The translations under genes and the position numbers were made by a program. From Flagellimonas ochracea (GTDB lineage Bacteria; Bacteroidota; Bacteroidia; Flavobacteriales; Flavobacteriaceae), in contig NZ_JAAABI010000003.1 of assembly GCF_009903685.1 (NCBI RefSeq), forward strand, positions 284,974 through 348,973: a stretch of 64,000 nucleotides of DNA. Reading direction: 5' to 3'. Under the pieces are notes generated by a model that saw only the letters and a list, made by a program, of their open reading frames with translations, ran no database searches and had not been told where the DNA came from. Shown here piece after piece: positions 29,676-37,275 of the stretch. How positions within the stretch are numbered: the first letter of the stretch is position 1; each line of letters opens with the position of its first letter.

Positions 29676-30457
29676 GATTCCAGGGCTTTTATGAATTCGG
29701 CAGCATACTTTCCGGGATTTTCTGTCTTCATGAAGTTTTCTCCAATCAGGAATCCTTGGTAGCCGAATTGCCTTAGTTCTTTTATGGCATCCACATTGCT
29801 AATACCACTTTCCGACACTTTCACAAAATCATTGGGAATTTTAGCTGCTAATTCCTTACTGGTATCCAAACTGACCTCAAAAGTCTTCAGATTTCGGTTG
29901 TTCACCCCTAACATGTCCAAGCTGGGCATTATTGATTTTTGGAGCTCTTCTTCGTCATGCACTTCAAGCAATACATCCAATCCAAGACTTTTGGCAAATT
30001 CTGATAGTGTTTTTATTTCCTTCCCGGATAAAATGGCAGCAATCAACAAGATGACGTCAGCACCATAAGCTTTGGCCTCCAAGATTTGATATTCATCGAT
30101 TACGAACTCTTTACGAAGCAGAGGAATGTTTGCCGATGCCCGTGCCAATATCAAATCATCCAAAGAGCCTCCGAAATACTTTCCATCGGTCAGCACGGAC
30201 ATACCGCAAGCCCCTGCAGTTTCATAGCCTTCGGCCACATCCTGAACATTTAAACTTTGATTGATGACCGATTTGGAAGGGGAGCGTCGTTTGTGTTCGG
30301 CAATTATTCCGGTAGTGCTATTTTGCAATGCATCGGCCAACGAAATGGGTGTTCGTTCCAATAACCCGGATTTCTCCAATTGGGAAACGGGAATAATCGA
30401 TTTTTTCAAATCTACCTCTTTACATTTATCAGCTACTATTTTTTCTAGAATATTCAT
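29672..30457 (-). CDS. trpC: indole-3-glycerol phosphate synthase
   Basis: This 261-residue TIM barrel closes the indole ring of CdRP. The start at 30457 (MNILEKIVADKCKEVDLKK) is the family N-terminus; ATG codons 9 and 12 bases upstream are also in frame. Motifs are IIAEHKRRSPSKSVI (catalytic Lys), VLTDGKYFGGS, LLRKEFVIDEYQI, LEVHDEEEL, GVNNRNLKTF and KVSESGISN. It overlaps trpF by 4 bases. A 76-base gap to trpD contains a palindromic repeat. Confidence 0.96.
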   Translation of the reverse strand: MNILEKIVADKCKEVDLKKSIIPVSQLEKSGLLERTPISLADALQNSTTGIIAEHKRRSPSKSVINQSLNVQDVAEGYETAGACGMSVLTDGKYFGGSLDDLILARASANIPLLRKEFVIDEYQILEAKAYGADVILLIAAILSGKEIKTLSEFAKSLGLDVLLEVHDEEELQKSIMPSLDMLGVNNRNLKTFEVSLDTSKELAAKIPNDFVKVSESGISNVDAIKELRQFGYQGFLIGENFMKTENPGKYAAEFIKALES

Positions 30458-30480
30458 TTTTTTCATCAATGCATTAAGGT

Positions 30481-30520
30481 GTCATTGCTTTTGTTGGATT
30501 CCCGCGTTCACAGAAATGAC
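30481..30520. repeat. small palindromic element between trpC and trpD
   Basis: A 40-base segment begins GTCATT and ends AATGAC, with GGATTCCCGCG inside. It belongs by its ends to the same TGTCATT/AATGACA family as the elements at 31541 and 46049. It is transcribed within the trp operon. Confidence 0.55.
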
Positions 30521-30533
30521 AGCACTTTACACT

Positions 30534-31529
30534 TTAGTTTTTGCTCAATTCTTGCAATTTTTTTAGAGCTTCCAATCCTTTTCCACCCAGCAAGGATTCT
30601 TTGGCCTTTTCAAACCCAGCTTTTGGGGTGGTCCCCGCTACAGTGGCTATTGCTACACCTGCATTCGCACAGACCACATTGTTTTGGGCTTCTGTACCCT
30701 TACCTTGCAAAATGGACATAAATATTTGGGCGGATTCAGCCACATCGTCTCCTCCCAAAATCTGATTTTGGGAAATTTTATCAACGCCAAAATCATAAGG
30801 TGTCAATATGCCTTCTGATGTGTTGGAAATTGTTTTGGTATCTCCGGTCAATGAAATTTCATCATAACCATCCAACGCATGGAGCACCGTAAATTTCTTA
30901 TCGGTATTCTGGTAGAGGTACCCGTACATCCGAGCTAATTCCAAATTAAACACCCCAACCATCTGATTCTTTGGAAAGGCGGGGTTCACCATCGGTCCCA
31001 GCATATTGAAAAAGGTTTTTACGGCCAGTTCCCTTCGAATGGGAGCCACATTTTTCATGGCAGGGTGGAACAGGGGGGCATGCAGCACACAGATTCCAGA
31101 CTCTTCGATGGATTTTTTCAAAAAACCTGCTTCATTACTGAATTTAATACCTAAAAACTCCATTACATTGCTACTTCCGCATTTAGAGGATACTCCATAG
31201 TTTCCATGTTTTGTCACTTTTACACCAGCACCGGCAGTCACAAATGAGGCTAATGTGGAAATGTTAAAGGTATCCTTGCCATCGCCCCCGGTCCCACAGA
31301 GATCTATGGGGTCATAATCCGATAGGTCCACGGCCAAGCAAAGCTCCAATAAGGCATCTCGAAAACCTTCAAGCTCCTCAATGGTGATGCTCCGCATCAT
31401 GTACACGGTAAGAAATGCGGCAATTTGGGAAGTATTGTATTCCCCTTTGGCAATGTTGACCAAAATTTGTTTTGCCTCTTCCTTTGGAAGTATTTCGTGA
31501 TTTATGAGTTTATTCAGTGTCTCTTTCAT
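30534..31529 (-). CDS. trpD: anthranilate phosphoribosyltransferase
   Basis: This 331-residue enzyme transfers phosphoribose from PRPP to anthranilate. The ATG at 31529 (MKETLNKLINHEILPKEEA) is preferred; an 8-residue extension would be encoded by the flanking repeat. Motifs are DLCGTGGDGKDTFNIST (PRPP loop), VKVTKHGNYGVSSKCGSSN and RRELAVKTFFNMLGPMVNP. It is a stand-alone TrpD, not fused to TrpG. Confidence 0.97.
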   Translation of the reverse strand: MKETLNKLINHEILPKEEAKQILVNIAKGEYNTSQIAAFLTVYMMRSITIEELEGFRDALLELCLAVDLSDYDPIDLCGTGGDGKDTFNISTLASFVTAGAGVKVTKHGNYGVSSKCGSSNVMEFLGIKFSNEAGFLKKSIEESGICVLHAPLFHPAMKNVAPIRRELAVKTFFNMLGPMVNPAFPKNQMVGVFNLELARMYGYLYQNTDKKFTVLHALDGYDEISLTGDTKTISNTSEGILTPYDFGVDKISQNQILGGDDVAESAQIFMSILQGKGTEAQNNVVCANAGVAIATVAGTTPKAGFEKAKESLLGGKGLEALKKLQELSKN

Positions 31530-31540
31530 CTCTTTTTGTT

Positions 31541-31610
31541 TGTCATTCCGCACTTGATGCGGAATCTATTTAAACAATAAATATGGATTCCTGCTTTTGC
31601 AGGAATGACA
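31541..31610. repeat. double-hairpin palindromic element between trpG and trpD
   Basis: This 70-base element begins TGTCATT and ends AATGACA. It contains two hairpins: ATTCCGCA/TGCGGAAT with loop CTTGA, and ATTCCTGC/GCAGGAAT with loop TTTT, joined by an AT-rich spacer. It fills most of the 87-base trpG-trpD gap, so it is transcribed in the operon mRNA. Confidence 0.7.
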
Positions 31611-31616
31611 ATTGAT

Positions 31617-32183
31617 TTATTCATCCAGCCAATTTTTCAGCATTTTTTTTCCTTCGGGCGTCAACACAGATTCAGGATGAAACTGAACTGCGGTTACATC
31701 ATAGGTCTTGTGTCGCAATGACATAATTTGCCCATTTTCATCCACCGAAGTGGCTTCCAAACTTTCAGGTAGCTCAGGGTGTACCACCCAAGAATGGTAC
31801 CTTCCTACTTGAAGCTCTTTCGCTAAACCATTAAAAATTACATCTTCCACAATTACATTAATGTTGGTAGCTATACCGTGGTATACTTGGTCCAAATTCA
31901 CCAGCCTTCCACCAAAAACCTCCCCGATGGCCTGTTGCCCCAAGCATACTCCAAAAATTCGTTTGGTCGGGGCATAAGTTTTGATGATTTCCTTAAGTAA
32001 GCCAGCTTCGTCGGGTATTCCAGGGCCTGGGGACAGGACTATCTCTTTGAAGGGTTCCACTTCATCCAATGTCAACTGATCATTTCGTTTTACGGCAACC
32101 TCGCAATCCAAATCTTCCAGATAGTGCACCAGATTATAGGTGAAACTATCATAATTATCTATCATTAAAATCTTTCTTCCCAT
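31617..32183 (-). CDS. trpG: anthranilate synthase component II (glutamine amidotransferase)
   Basis: This 188-residue class I amidotransferase releases ammonia from glutamine for TrpE. The Cys-His-Glu triad is visible in FGVCLGQQAIGEVFGG and VQFHPESVLT. The N-terminus MGRKILMIDNYDSFTYNLVHY is standard. It starts 2 bases after trpE. In some species the same protein also serves aminodeoxychorismate synthase; this cannot be judged here. Confidence 0.97.
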   Translation of the reverse strand: MGRKILMIDNYDSFTYNLVHYLEDLDCEVAVKRNDQLTLDEVEPFKEIVLSPGPGIPDEAGLLKEIIKTYAPTKRIFGVCLGQQAIGEVFGGRLVNLDQVYHGIATNINVIVEDVIFNGLAKELQVGRYHSWVVHPELPESLEATSVDENGQIMSLRHKTYDVTAVQFHPESVLTPEGKKMLKNWLDE

Positions 32184-32185
32184 GA

Positions 32186-33583
32186 TTAAATGGTTTCAGC
32201 GATTTCTAGGGCCTTGGTAAGCGCGCCCAACTTATTGTAGGTCTCTTGGAGTTCAGCTTCCGGGTCAGATGCGGCTACCAAACCTGCACCAGCCTGATAG
32301 TGGAGTTCGTGGTTTTTGCTCAGGAATGTACGAATCATGATGGCATGATTAAAATTTCCCTTGAAATCCATAAACCCGATGGCACCTCCATAGTAAGCTC
32401 GACTGGTTTTTTCATATTTTTCTATCAATTGCATGGCCATGTGCTTGGGTGCTCCACTCAATGTTCCTGCCGGGAACGTATCCGCTACCACTTGCATGGT
32501 AGTACTTTCTTTCTTCTTAAGCCCTGTAACTTTGGACACCAAATGGATTACATGGGAAAAGTACTGTACTTCTCTATACGTTTCCACATTCACGGTATTC
32601 CCATTTCGGCTGAGGTCGTTTCGGGCCAGGTCCACCAACATTACATGTTCGCTGTTTTCCTTGTCATCCAGAGCTAATTTTTTGGCAAGCTCGGCATCTT
32701 TTTCATCATTTCCAGTCCGTTTATAGGTGCCAGCAATAGGATGAATCTCAGCTTTTCCATCTTTCACAATCAATTGTGCTTCCGGAGAGCTGCCAAAAAT
32801 CTTGAAATCGCCATAATCGAAATAAAAGAGATAAGGTGATGGGTTTATGGAGCGCAAAGCCCTATAAACGTTAAATTCATCCCCTTTGAAGTTTTGTGAG
32901 AACCTTCGGGACAGTACCAACTGAAAAACATCGCCGCGTTGACAGTGTTTCTTGGCCAAAGCTACATGCTTCTTATAGTCTTCGTCCTCTAAATTGGATT
33001 TAGGTGCTCCTTCCTTGGTAAAATTATAGGAAGCAAAACTCCGCACGTTGAGTAGTTGTTCCAGTTCTTCCACATTGCTTTCCCTATCGTAACAATGCGC
33101 AAAGAGATAGGCTTCATTCTTAAAATGGTTTATCGCGATTATATTTTGGTATACTGCATAATAGATATCCGGTATGGTGATGGAATTTTCCTTGGGGCTT
33201 AAGTGCACATCTTCAAAATAGCGGACGGCATCGTAGGCCATATACCCGAAAAGTCCATTGTAAATAAACTTGAATCCATTTTGTGATACAGAGAACTTTT
33301 TGCTAAAGTTGTGTATGGCGGCTGCAACATCCATTCGAGGGGTGATGGGGGATACCTCTTTGATACCATTGGGAAATTTTTGTGTGATGGTTTCATTTTC
33401 AACCTTGATGTATGCAATCGGATTACAGCATATATATGAAAAGCTATTGTCGTTGGTGTGGTAGTCGCTACTCTCCAACAAGATGCTATTCGGAAATTTA
33501 TCCCTAATTTTTAGGTAAACACTCACCGGGGTGATGGTATCTGCCAGTATTTTTTTGTAATGGGTTTTTAATTTATATTCCAT
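32186..33583 (-). CDS. trpE: anthranilate synthase component I
   Basis: This 465-residue enzyme makes anthranilate from chorismate using ammonia from TrpG. The start at 33583 (MEYKLKTHYKKILADTITPV) matches homologues. LLESSDYH near the N-terminus is the conserved tryptophan feedback-inhibition segment. The chorismate-binding domain shows VLSRRFSQ, IFGSSPEA, PIAGTYKR, EHVMLVDLARND, FPAGTLSGAPK and YYGGAIGFMDF. It is the first biosynthetic gene of the trp operon, regulated by feedback and probably by the attenuator at 33957-34073. Confidence 0.97.
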   Translation of the reverse strand: MEYKLKTHYKKILADTITPVSVYLKIRDKFPNSILLESSDYHTNDNSFSYICCNPIAYIKVENETITQKFPNGIKEVSPITPRMDVAAAIHNFSKKFSVSQNGFKFIYNGLFGYMAYDAVRYFEDVHLSPKENSITIPDIYYAVYQNIIAINHFKNEAYLFAHCYDRESNVEELEQLLNVRSFASYNFTKEGAPKSNLEDEDYKKHVALAKKHCQRGDVFQLVLSRRFSQNFKGDEFNVYRALRSINPSPYLFYFDYGDFKIFGSSPEAQLIVKDGKAEIHPIAGTYKRTGNDEKDAELAKKLALDDKENSEHVMLVDLARNDLSRNGNTVNVETYREVQYFSHVIHLVSKVTGLKKKESTTMQVVADTFPAGTLSGAPKHMAMQLIEKYEKTSRAYYGGAIGFMDFKGNFNHAIMIRTFLSKNHELHYQAGAGLVAASDPEAELQETYNKLGALTKALEIAETI

Positions 33584-33640
33584 TTTTGTTTCTATTTCCA
33601 CAGAGGTGTAAAGCTATTTTCGGTCAATCAAAGAAATAGG

Positions 33641-33949
33641 TTAATCTTCCCAATTTGGATTAATATCATTTATTAGGTTGATTTTCCAACGCCTATTCCA
33701 TTTTTTTAATTGTTTCTCTCTTTTTATAGCCGGCATAGGGAATTTGAACTTTTCATAGTAGACCAATATTTTCAAGGTTGTATCTACTTGCAAATTTGCT
33801 TCCAACGTCCCGCTTATGTCAATGCATTCTTTTTTCAAATCATTTGTATGTCCTATATAAATGGTTCTCGTTTTCTTGTTCGATATTATATGGACATAAA
33901 ACTCATTTTCAACTTTTAATATTTCCGCCTTAGTGGAAACCAGAACCAA
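33641..33949 (-). pseudogene. degenerate GIY-YIG endonuclease-like ORF between trp attenuator and trpE
   Basis: About 102 residues resemble the small single-domain GIY-YIG (UPF0213-like) proteins: FYVHIISNK...TIYIGHTNDLKKE and IKREKQLKKWNRRWKINLI at the end. No ATG start is available; a TGA stop lies at 33956-33958 and only TTG at 33949 could open the frame. The first motif Tyr has become His (YVH), and the Arg and His expected after NDL are replaced (KKECIDI). A catalytic role is therefore doubtful. It lies inside the trp transcript, 40 bases before trpE. It may be a decaying mobile-type nuclease gene, although the intact C-terminus leaves room for a recently disabled protein. Confidence 0.6.
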
Positions 33950-33956
33950 AGTTCTT

Positions 33957-33989
33957 CAAAAGAAAAAGGCTTGTCGTGATGACAAGCCT
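33957..33989 (-). terminator. trp attenuator terminator
   Basis: On the minus strand a perfect 9-bp stem (33981-33989 with 33967-33975, loop of 5) is followed by TTTTTCTTTT. It lies 27 bases downstream of the trpL stop codon and upstream of trpE, the place expected of an intrinsic attenuator. AAGTC right after the leader peptide (34009-34013) can pair with GGCTT of the first stem arm, a candidate antiterminator. Confidence 0.75.
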
Positions 33990-34016
33990 CTTATATGGTT
34001 ATAATGGGGACTTAGC

Positions 34017-34073
34017 TCACGACGTTCGACGTAAGTTAATCCACCACCATGTATTTGCTATGTGATTCTTCAT
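34017..34073 (-). CDS. trpL: trp operon leader peptide with three Trp codons
   Basis: A minus-strand ATG at 34073 opens an 18-codon frame, MKNHIANTWWWINLRRTS, ending in TGA at 34017-34019. Three consecutive tryptophan codons in so short a peptide, placed between a strong promoter and an intrinsic terminator ahead of trpE, are the classical signature of ribosome-mediated attenuation. When charged tRNA-Trp is scarce the ribosome would stall at the Trp codons and let transcription continue. The assignment rests on sequence pattern only. The start is 5 bases downstream of the promoter -7 box, so the mRNA may be leaderless or nearly so. Confidence 0.8.
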   Translation of the reverse strand: MKNHIANTWWWINLRRTS

Positions 34074-34078
34074 TGCAT

Positions 34079-34109
34079 CAAAGATAGAAAGGAATTTTAA
34101 ACCCACAAA
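34079..34109 (-). promoter_or_regulatory. trp operon promoter
   Basis: On the minus strand TTTG (34106-34109, within TTGTTTG) is followed after 19 bases by TATCTTTG (34079-34086), an exact match to TTTG-N19-TAnnTTTG. Transcription would begin at or just before the trpL ATG and cross the attenuator before reaching trpE. Confidence 0.75.
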
Positions 34110-34125
34110 CAACGTTGCTGAAAAA

Positions 34126-34163
34126 TAAAAGTCCTGCTGAAAAAAAACTACTGCAGGACTTTC
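34126..34163 (-). terminator. terminator downstream of yceI
   Basis: AAAGTCCTGC and GCAGGACTTT form a perfect 10-bp stem around an A-rich loop, followed on the minus strand by TTATTTTTC. It separates the yceI transcript from the trp promoter. Confidence 0.65.
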
Positions 34164-34183
34164 AAAACACTAAACACAGCCGG

Positions 34184-34759
34184 TTACATCTGCAAATCGA
34201 CTACCAAGTCGAATTCGTCATAAATGGTTTTGTCTCCCAAGTTGTCAAAGAAACTACCGGAGCCGTATCTTACGTCGTACTGGGAGCGGTCAACTTTCAA
34301 AGTAGCCGTGGCTTTGCTTCCATAAATGGAGACATCGAAAGTTAAAGGTTTGGTGATGCCCTTTATGGTAAGGTCACCAGTTACCTCGTACGAATTCTTT
34401 CCTGTGGCTTCTACCTTAGTAAATACCAATTTGGAGGTTGGGTGGGAGGCCGTGGAGAAGAAATCATCCGAATTCAGATGCCCATCCAGTTTGTTTTTGT
34501 AGTCGCCTTCGAGGTCTGTGGTGTTAATGGTGGTCATATCCACTACGAATTCTCCTCCAATCAGTTTGTCGCCCTCAAACTCCAGAGCTCCTGATTGCAG
34601 TGATACAGTTCCTGTATGTGAACCTGTAACCTTGTAGGCCTTCCAGGTGACTGTGCTTTCATCCGTTTTCACCTCTTTGGTTTCCTTGTCAACCGGATTA
34701 GCCAAGGCTACGGCGCCAAATACAAGGGAGAATACTAAACTTAAATTACTCTTTTTCAT
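34184..34759 (-). CDS. YceI family exported lipid-binding protein
   Basis: This 191-residue protein has a signal peptide (MKKSNLSLVFSLVFGAVALA) and a YceI lipocalin-like barrel: STVTWKAYKVTGSHTGTV, GGEFVVDMTTINTTDL, LDGHLNSDDFF, TSKLVFTKVEATG and LTIKGITKPLTFDV. The family binds isoprenoid or other lipophilic molecules in the periplasm. It is the last gene of the marR-nitroreductase-yceI group. Confidence 0.92.
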   Translation of the reverse strand: MKKSNLSLVFSLVFGAVALANPVDKETKEVKTDESTVTWKAYKVTGSHTGTVSLQSGALEFEGDKLIGGEFVVDMTTINTTDLEGDYKNKLDGHLNSDDFFSTASHPTSKLVFTKVEATGKNSYEVTGDLTIKGITKPLTFDVSIYGSKATATLKVDRSQYDVRYGSGSFFDNLGDKTIYDEFDLVVDLQM

Positions 34760-34794
34760 GATTGTGTGATTTTTGTTTTAAAAAGGGTTAAAAT

Positions 34795-35427
34795 TTATAT
34801 AATGGTAAATAATTCTTTTTTCGTTCTTCTAACCTTTGGCAAGTGCTGTGTTTCATCTTCTTGAGACCGATAACCAACGGCCAACACGACCGAAGCGTTA
34901 AGGTTTTTTTCATTCAATCCCAAGATTTTGTTGTAAGCTTCCGATTCGAAACCCTCCATGGGGCATGTATCTATTTTAAGCTCCGCTGCAGCTTGCATGG
35001 CATTGCTAAATGCTATATAAGCTTGCTTCGAGGTCCAATTTTCTTTGGTTTCCGAAGAAAGGTCCATCAGTTTCGATTTCATAAAATCTGAGTAGCCCTT
35101 TAGATTTTCTGTAGGAATGTCTCTTGTTGAACCCACGTTAGCCAAATAATCATCTACTAAGTCTTCCCCAAAATCGGTGAAATTGGCAAATACGAGAATA
35201 TGTGAGGCATCCGTAATCTGACTTTGTCCCCAAGAAACAGATCTCAGTTTTTCTTTGATTTGTTGGTCTGAGACCACAATTACGTGATACGGCTGCAATC
35301 CATAGGAAGAAGCACTAAGTCGTGTGGCCTCCAATAGGGTTTCCAGGTCTTCATTCGATACCTTTTTGCTGTCATCGAATTTTTTTGTGGCGTAGCGCCA
35401 AATTCTATGTTCTATTACGCTTTTCAT
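34795..35427 (-). CDS. NAD(P)H-dependent oxidoreductase, nitroreductase family
   Basis: This 210-residue FMN protein matches the NfsB-like branch: YATKKFDDSKKVS, RLSASSYGLQPYHVIVV, AYIAFSNAMQAAAELKIDTCPMEGFE and the C-terminal VVLAVGYRSQEDE. Such enzymes reduce quinones or nitroaromatics with NAD(P)H. It is 7 bases downstream of the marR gene, which suggests it is a MarR-controlled detoxification gene. Confidence 0.92.
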   Translation of the reverse strand: MKSVIEHRIWRYATKKFDDSKKVSNEDLETLLEATRLSASSYGLQPYHVIVVSDQQIKEKLRSVSWGQSQITDASHILVFANFTDFGEDLVDDYLANVGSTRDIPTENLKGYSDFMKSKLMDLSSETKENWTSKQAYIAFSNAMQAAAELKIDTCPMEGFESEAYNKILGLNEKNLNASVVLAVGYRSQEDETQHLPKVRRTKKELFTII

Positions 35428-35434
35428 TTCAATT

Positions 35435-35881
35435 TTAAAATTTATCTAATAGGTGATTTAATTGTTCTAGTTCTTTTTCGGTGAAATTTTTAACAATGCT
35501 CTTTTCAGCTTTTATAACAGCTTTGTCCATTTGCTTTAGTGCTTCCTTTCCTTGGTCGGTGATGACTATCTCGACCTTTCTGCGATTGGAGGGACATACG
35601 TAGCGGTCTACATAATCCTTGGCCAAAAGTTTATCGACCAAGCGTGTGGTGTTGCTCATTTTAGTGACCATGCGCTCATTGAGGGTAGACAGGTTGGCCG
35701 GCTTTCCTTTTTGACCCCTCAAAATCCGAAGGACATTAAATTGTTGCAGGGAAACCTCGAAGGGCTTTAGTGCATTGGCAATAATCTCGTTGGCCTTATG
35801 ATGAACCAAGGTCATGTGAATGAGGGTCCTACTTTCCAGCGGAATGGTCTTCGTGGTCTTTATAATCGCCTCAACATTCAT
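35435..35881 (-). CDS. MarR family transcriptional regulator
   Basis: This 148-residue winged-helix regulator shows FEVSLQQFNVLRIL, LNERMVTKMSNTTRLVDKLLAKDYVDR (recognition helix and following strand), RRKVEIVITDQGKEAL (wing) and a C-terminal dimerisation helix. A perfect 16-base palindrome directly in front of the gene (35893-35908) is its likely operator. MarR proteins commonly release DNA on binding phenolic or oxidised compounds. It heads an operon with the nitroreductase gene and yceI. Confidence 0.92.
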   Translation of the reverse strand: MNVEAIIKTTKTIPLESRTLIHMTLVHHKANEIIANALKPFEVSLQQFNVLRILRGQKGKPANLSTLNERMVTKMSNTTRLVDKLLAKDYVDRYVCPSNRRKVEIVITDQGKEALKQMDKAVIKAEKSIVKNFTEKELEQLNHLLDKF

Positions 35882-35892
35882 GTATTTACAAT

Positions 35893-35911
35893 ATTTGTAT
35901 ATACAAATGTA
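35893..35911 (-). promoter_or_regulatory. marR operator palindrome overlapping its -7 box
   Basis: ATTTGTATATACAAAT at 35893-35908 is a perfect 16-base palindrome, the size of a MarR half-site pair. It overlaps the minus-strand -7 box TACATTTG at 35904-35911, so binding would block marR transcription. Confidence 0.65.
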
Positions 35912-35996
35912 AGATTGTTTTTCACTTTTAAGCGATGAAGAACCGATAAAATTTTGTTAAAATAAAAGTGAAGGGAAGTACATTATCTAATTTTAA

Positions 35997-36575
35997 ATGT
36001 TCAAAAGCATGAAAATGAAAAATTTACTCGGACTTGCTTTGCTATCTCTTTTGATACTGTCAAGTTGTGGTGAAATATCAAATGAGAAAAAGGAAGAAGC
36101 CTCGTCTGAAAAGACTGATTTGGCAGAAACACAAGCTGTAAAGAAAAGTTACACTTCAAAGTTTCCCATTTATGATTTTGAAGGTCTTGAACCGATGCTC
36201 AATAAAACCGATGACAAAACCTACGTGGTCAACTTTTGGGCAACCTGGTGTAAGCCCTGTGTCGAAGAAATGCCTCATTTTGAGCGAATAAATGCGGAAC
36301 AAAAAGAAAATAATGTCGAGGTGATATTAGTGAGTTTAGATATGCCCAATATGTGGAGATCGCGATTAGAGCCTTTCGTAGAAAAGAAAGGGATTCAATC
36401 TACAGTGGTGATTTTAGATGACCCAAAACAAAACGAATGGATTCCTAAAGTGGCACCGGAATGGGGTGGAGGCATTCCTGCAACATTGATATATAATAAG
36501 GACAAAAGGAATTTCTACGAACGCGGTTTCACTTACGAGGAATTAAATATTGAGTTGAACAAGTTTATAAATTGA
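35997..36575 (+). CDS. TlpA-like thioredoxin-fold lipoprotein
   Basis: This 192-residue protein has a lipoprotein signal (LILSSC, Cys24) and a thioredoxin domain with active site WATWCKPC at 81-88 and the cis-Pro loop GGGIPATLIY. It is a TlpA/ResA-type thiol-disulfide oxidoreductase, acting in the envelope to reduce or repair periplasmic cysteines. ATG codons at residues 5 and 7 are alternative starts. It is followed after 6 bases by a second thioredoxin-fold gene, so the two probably work together. Confidence 0.9.
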   Translation: MFKSMKMKNLLGLALLSLLILSSCGEISNEKKEEASSEKTDLAETQAVKKSYTSKFPIYDFEGLEPMLNKTDDKTYVVNFWATWCKPCVEEMPHFERINAEQKENNVEVILVSLDMPNMWRSRLEPFVEKKGIQSTVVILDDPKQNEWIPKVAPEWGGGIPATLIYNKDKRNFYERGFTYEELNIELNKFIN

Positions 36576-36581
36576 AAAACC

Positions 36582-37196
36582 ATGAAAGCAATTAAAAACC
36601 TGGGGTTGGTTATTTTACTGATTGTCCTTGCTGCATTTTCGTCAAAAAATATTAGCCTGAACGAGGGGTACGGCATTGGGGATGTGGCTACGGATTTTTC
36701 ACTTAAGGATGTGGATGGAAATACCGTTTCTCTATCTGATTTTACCGAGGCGAAAGGTTTCTTGGTGATTTTTACCTGTAATACCTGTCCTTATGCTGTG
36801 GCGTATGAAGATAGAATTATTGCTCTGGATGCCAAGTACAAACCTTTGGGTGTACCGGTCATTGCCATTAATCCCAACAATCCTGCCGCTAAACCTGGCG
36901 ACAATTTTGAGAAAATGAAAGTGAGGGCCGCTGAAAAAGGATTTACATTTCCCTATCTTTTTGATGAGGGACAGAAAATTTATCCCCAGTATGGCGCAAC
37001 TAAAACCCCACATGTATATTTGTTGGAAAAGACCTCCAAAGGCAATGTTGTAAGATATATTGGGGCCATCGACGATAATTATCAGGATGCATCACAAGTT
37101 GAAGAAAAATTCGTGGAAAATGCCGTGGATGCCATGTTGGGCGGTGGAGAAATTAAAGTGAAGACCACTAGGGCCATTGGATGTGGTATAAAATAA
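36582..37196 (+). CDS. thioredoxin family protein (AhpC/TSA-like)
   Basis: This 204-residue exported protein has an N-terminal signal or anchor helix (about 7-20) and a redoxin domain: GDVATDFSLKDVDGNTVSLSDF, then FTCNTCPYAV with cysteines 66 and 69, and KTPHVYLL. The CNTC motif is typical of the peroxiredoxin-like thioredoxin proteins of Bacteroidota. It is co-transcribed with the TlpA-like lipoprotein and ends at the terminator at 37222. Confidence 0.88.
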   Translation: MKAIKNLGLVILLIVLAAFSSKNISLNEGYGIGDVATDFSLKDVDGNTVSLSDFTEAKGFLVIFTCNTCPYAVAYEDRIIALDAKYKPLGVPVIAINPNNPAAKPGDNFEKMKVRAAEKGFTFPYLFDEGQKIYPQYGATKTPHVYLLEKTSKGNVVRYIGAIDDNYQDASQVEEKFVENAVDAMLGGGEIKVKTTRAIGCGIK

Positions 37197-37221
37197 AAGT
37201 CAACAAAAAAATAACGAGTAG

Positions 37222-37254
37222 AATCCGGAGGTAATGCTCCGGATTTTTATTTTT
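37222..37254 (+). terminator. rho-independent terminator
   Basis: AATCCGGAG (37222-37230) and CTCCGGATT (37237-37245) form a 9-bp stem with a 6-base loop, followed by a T-rich tract. It closes the thioredoxin pair. Confidence 0.85.
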
Positions 37255-37275
37255 GTGGAATCTAAATTCAGCAAA

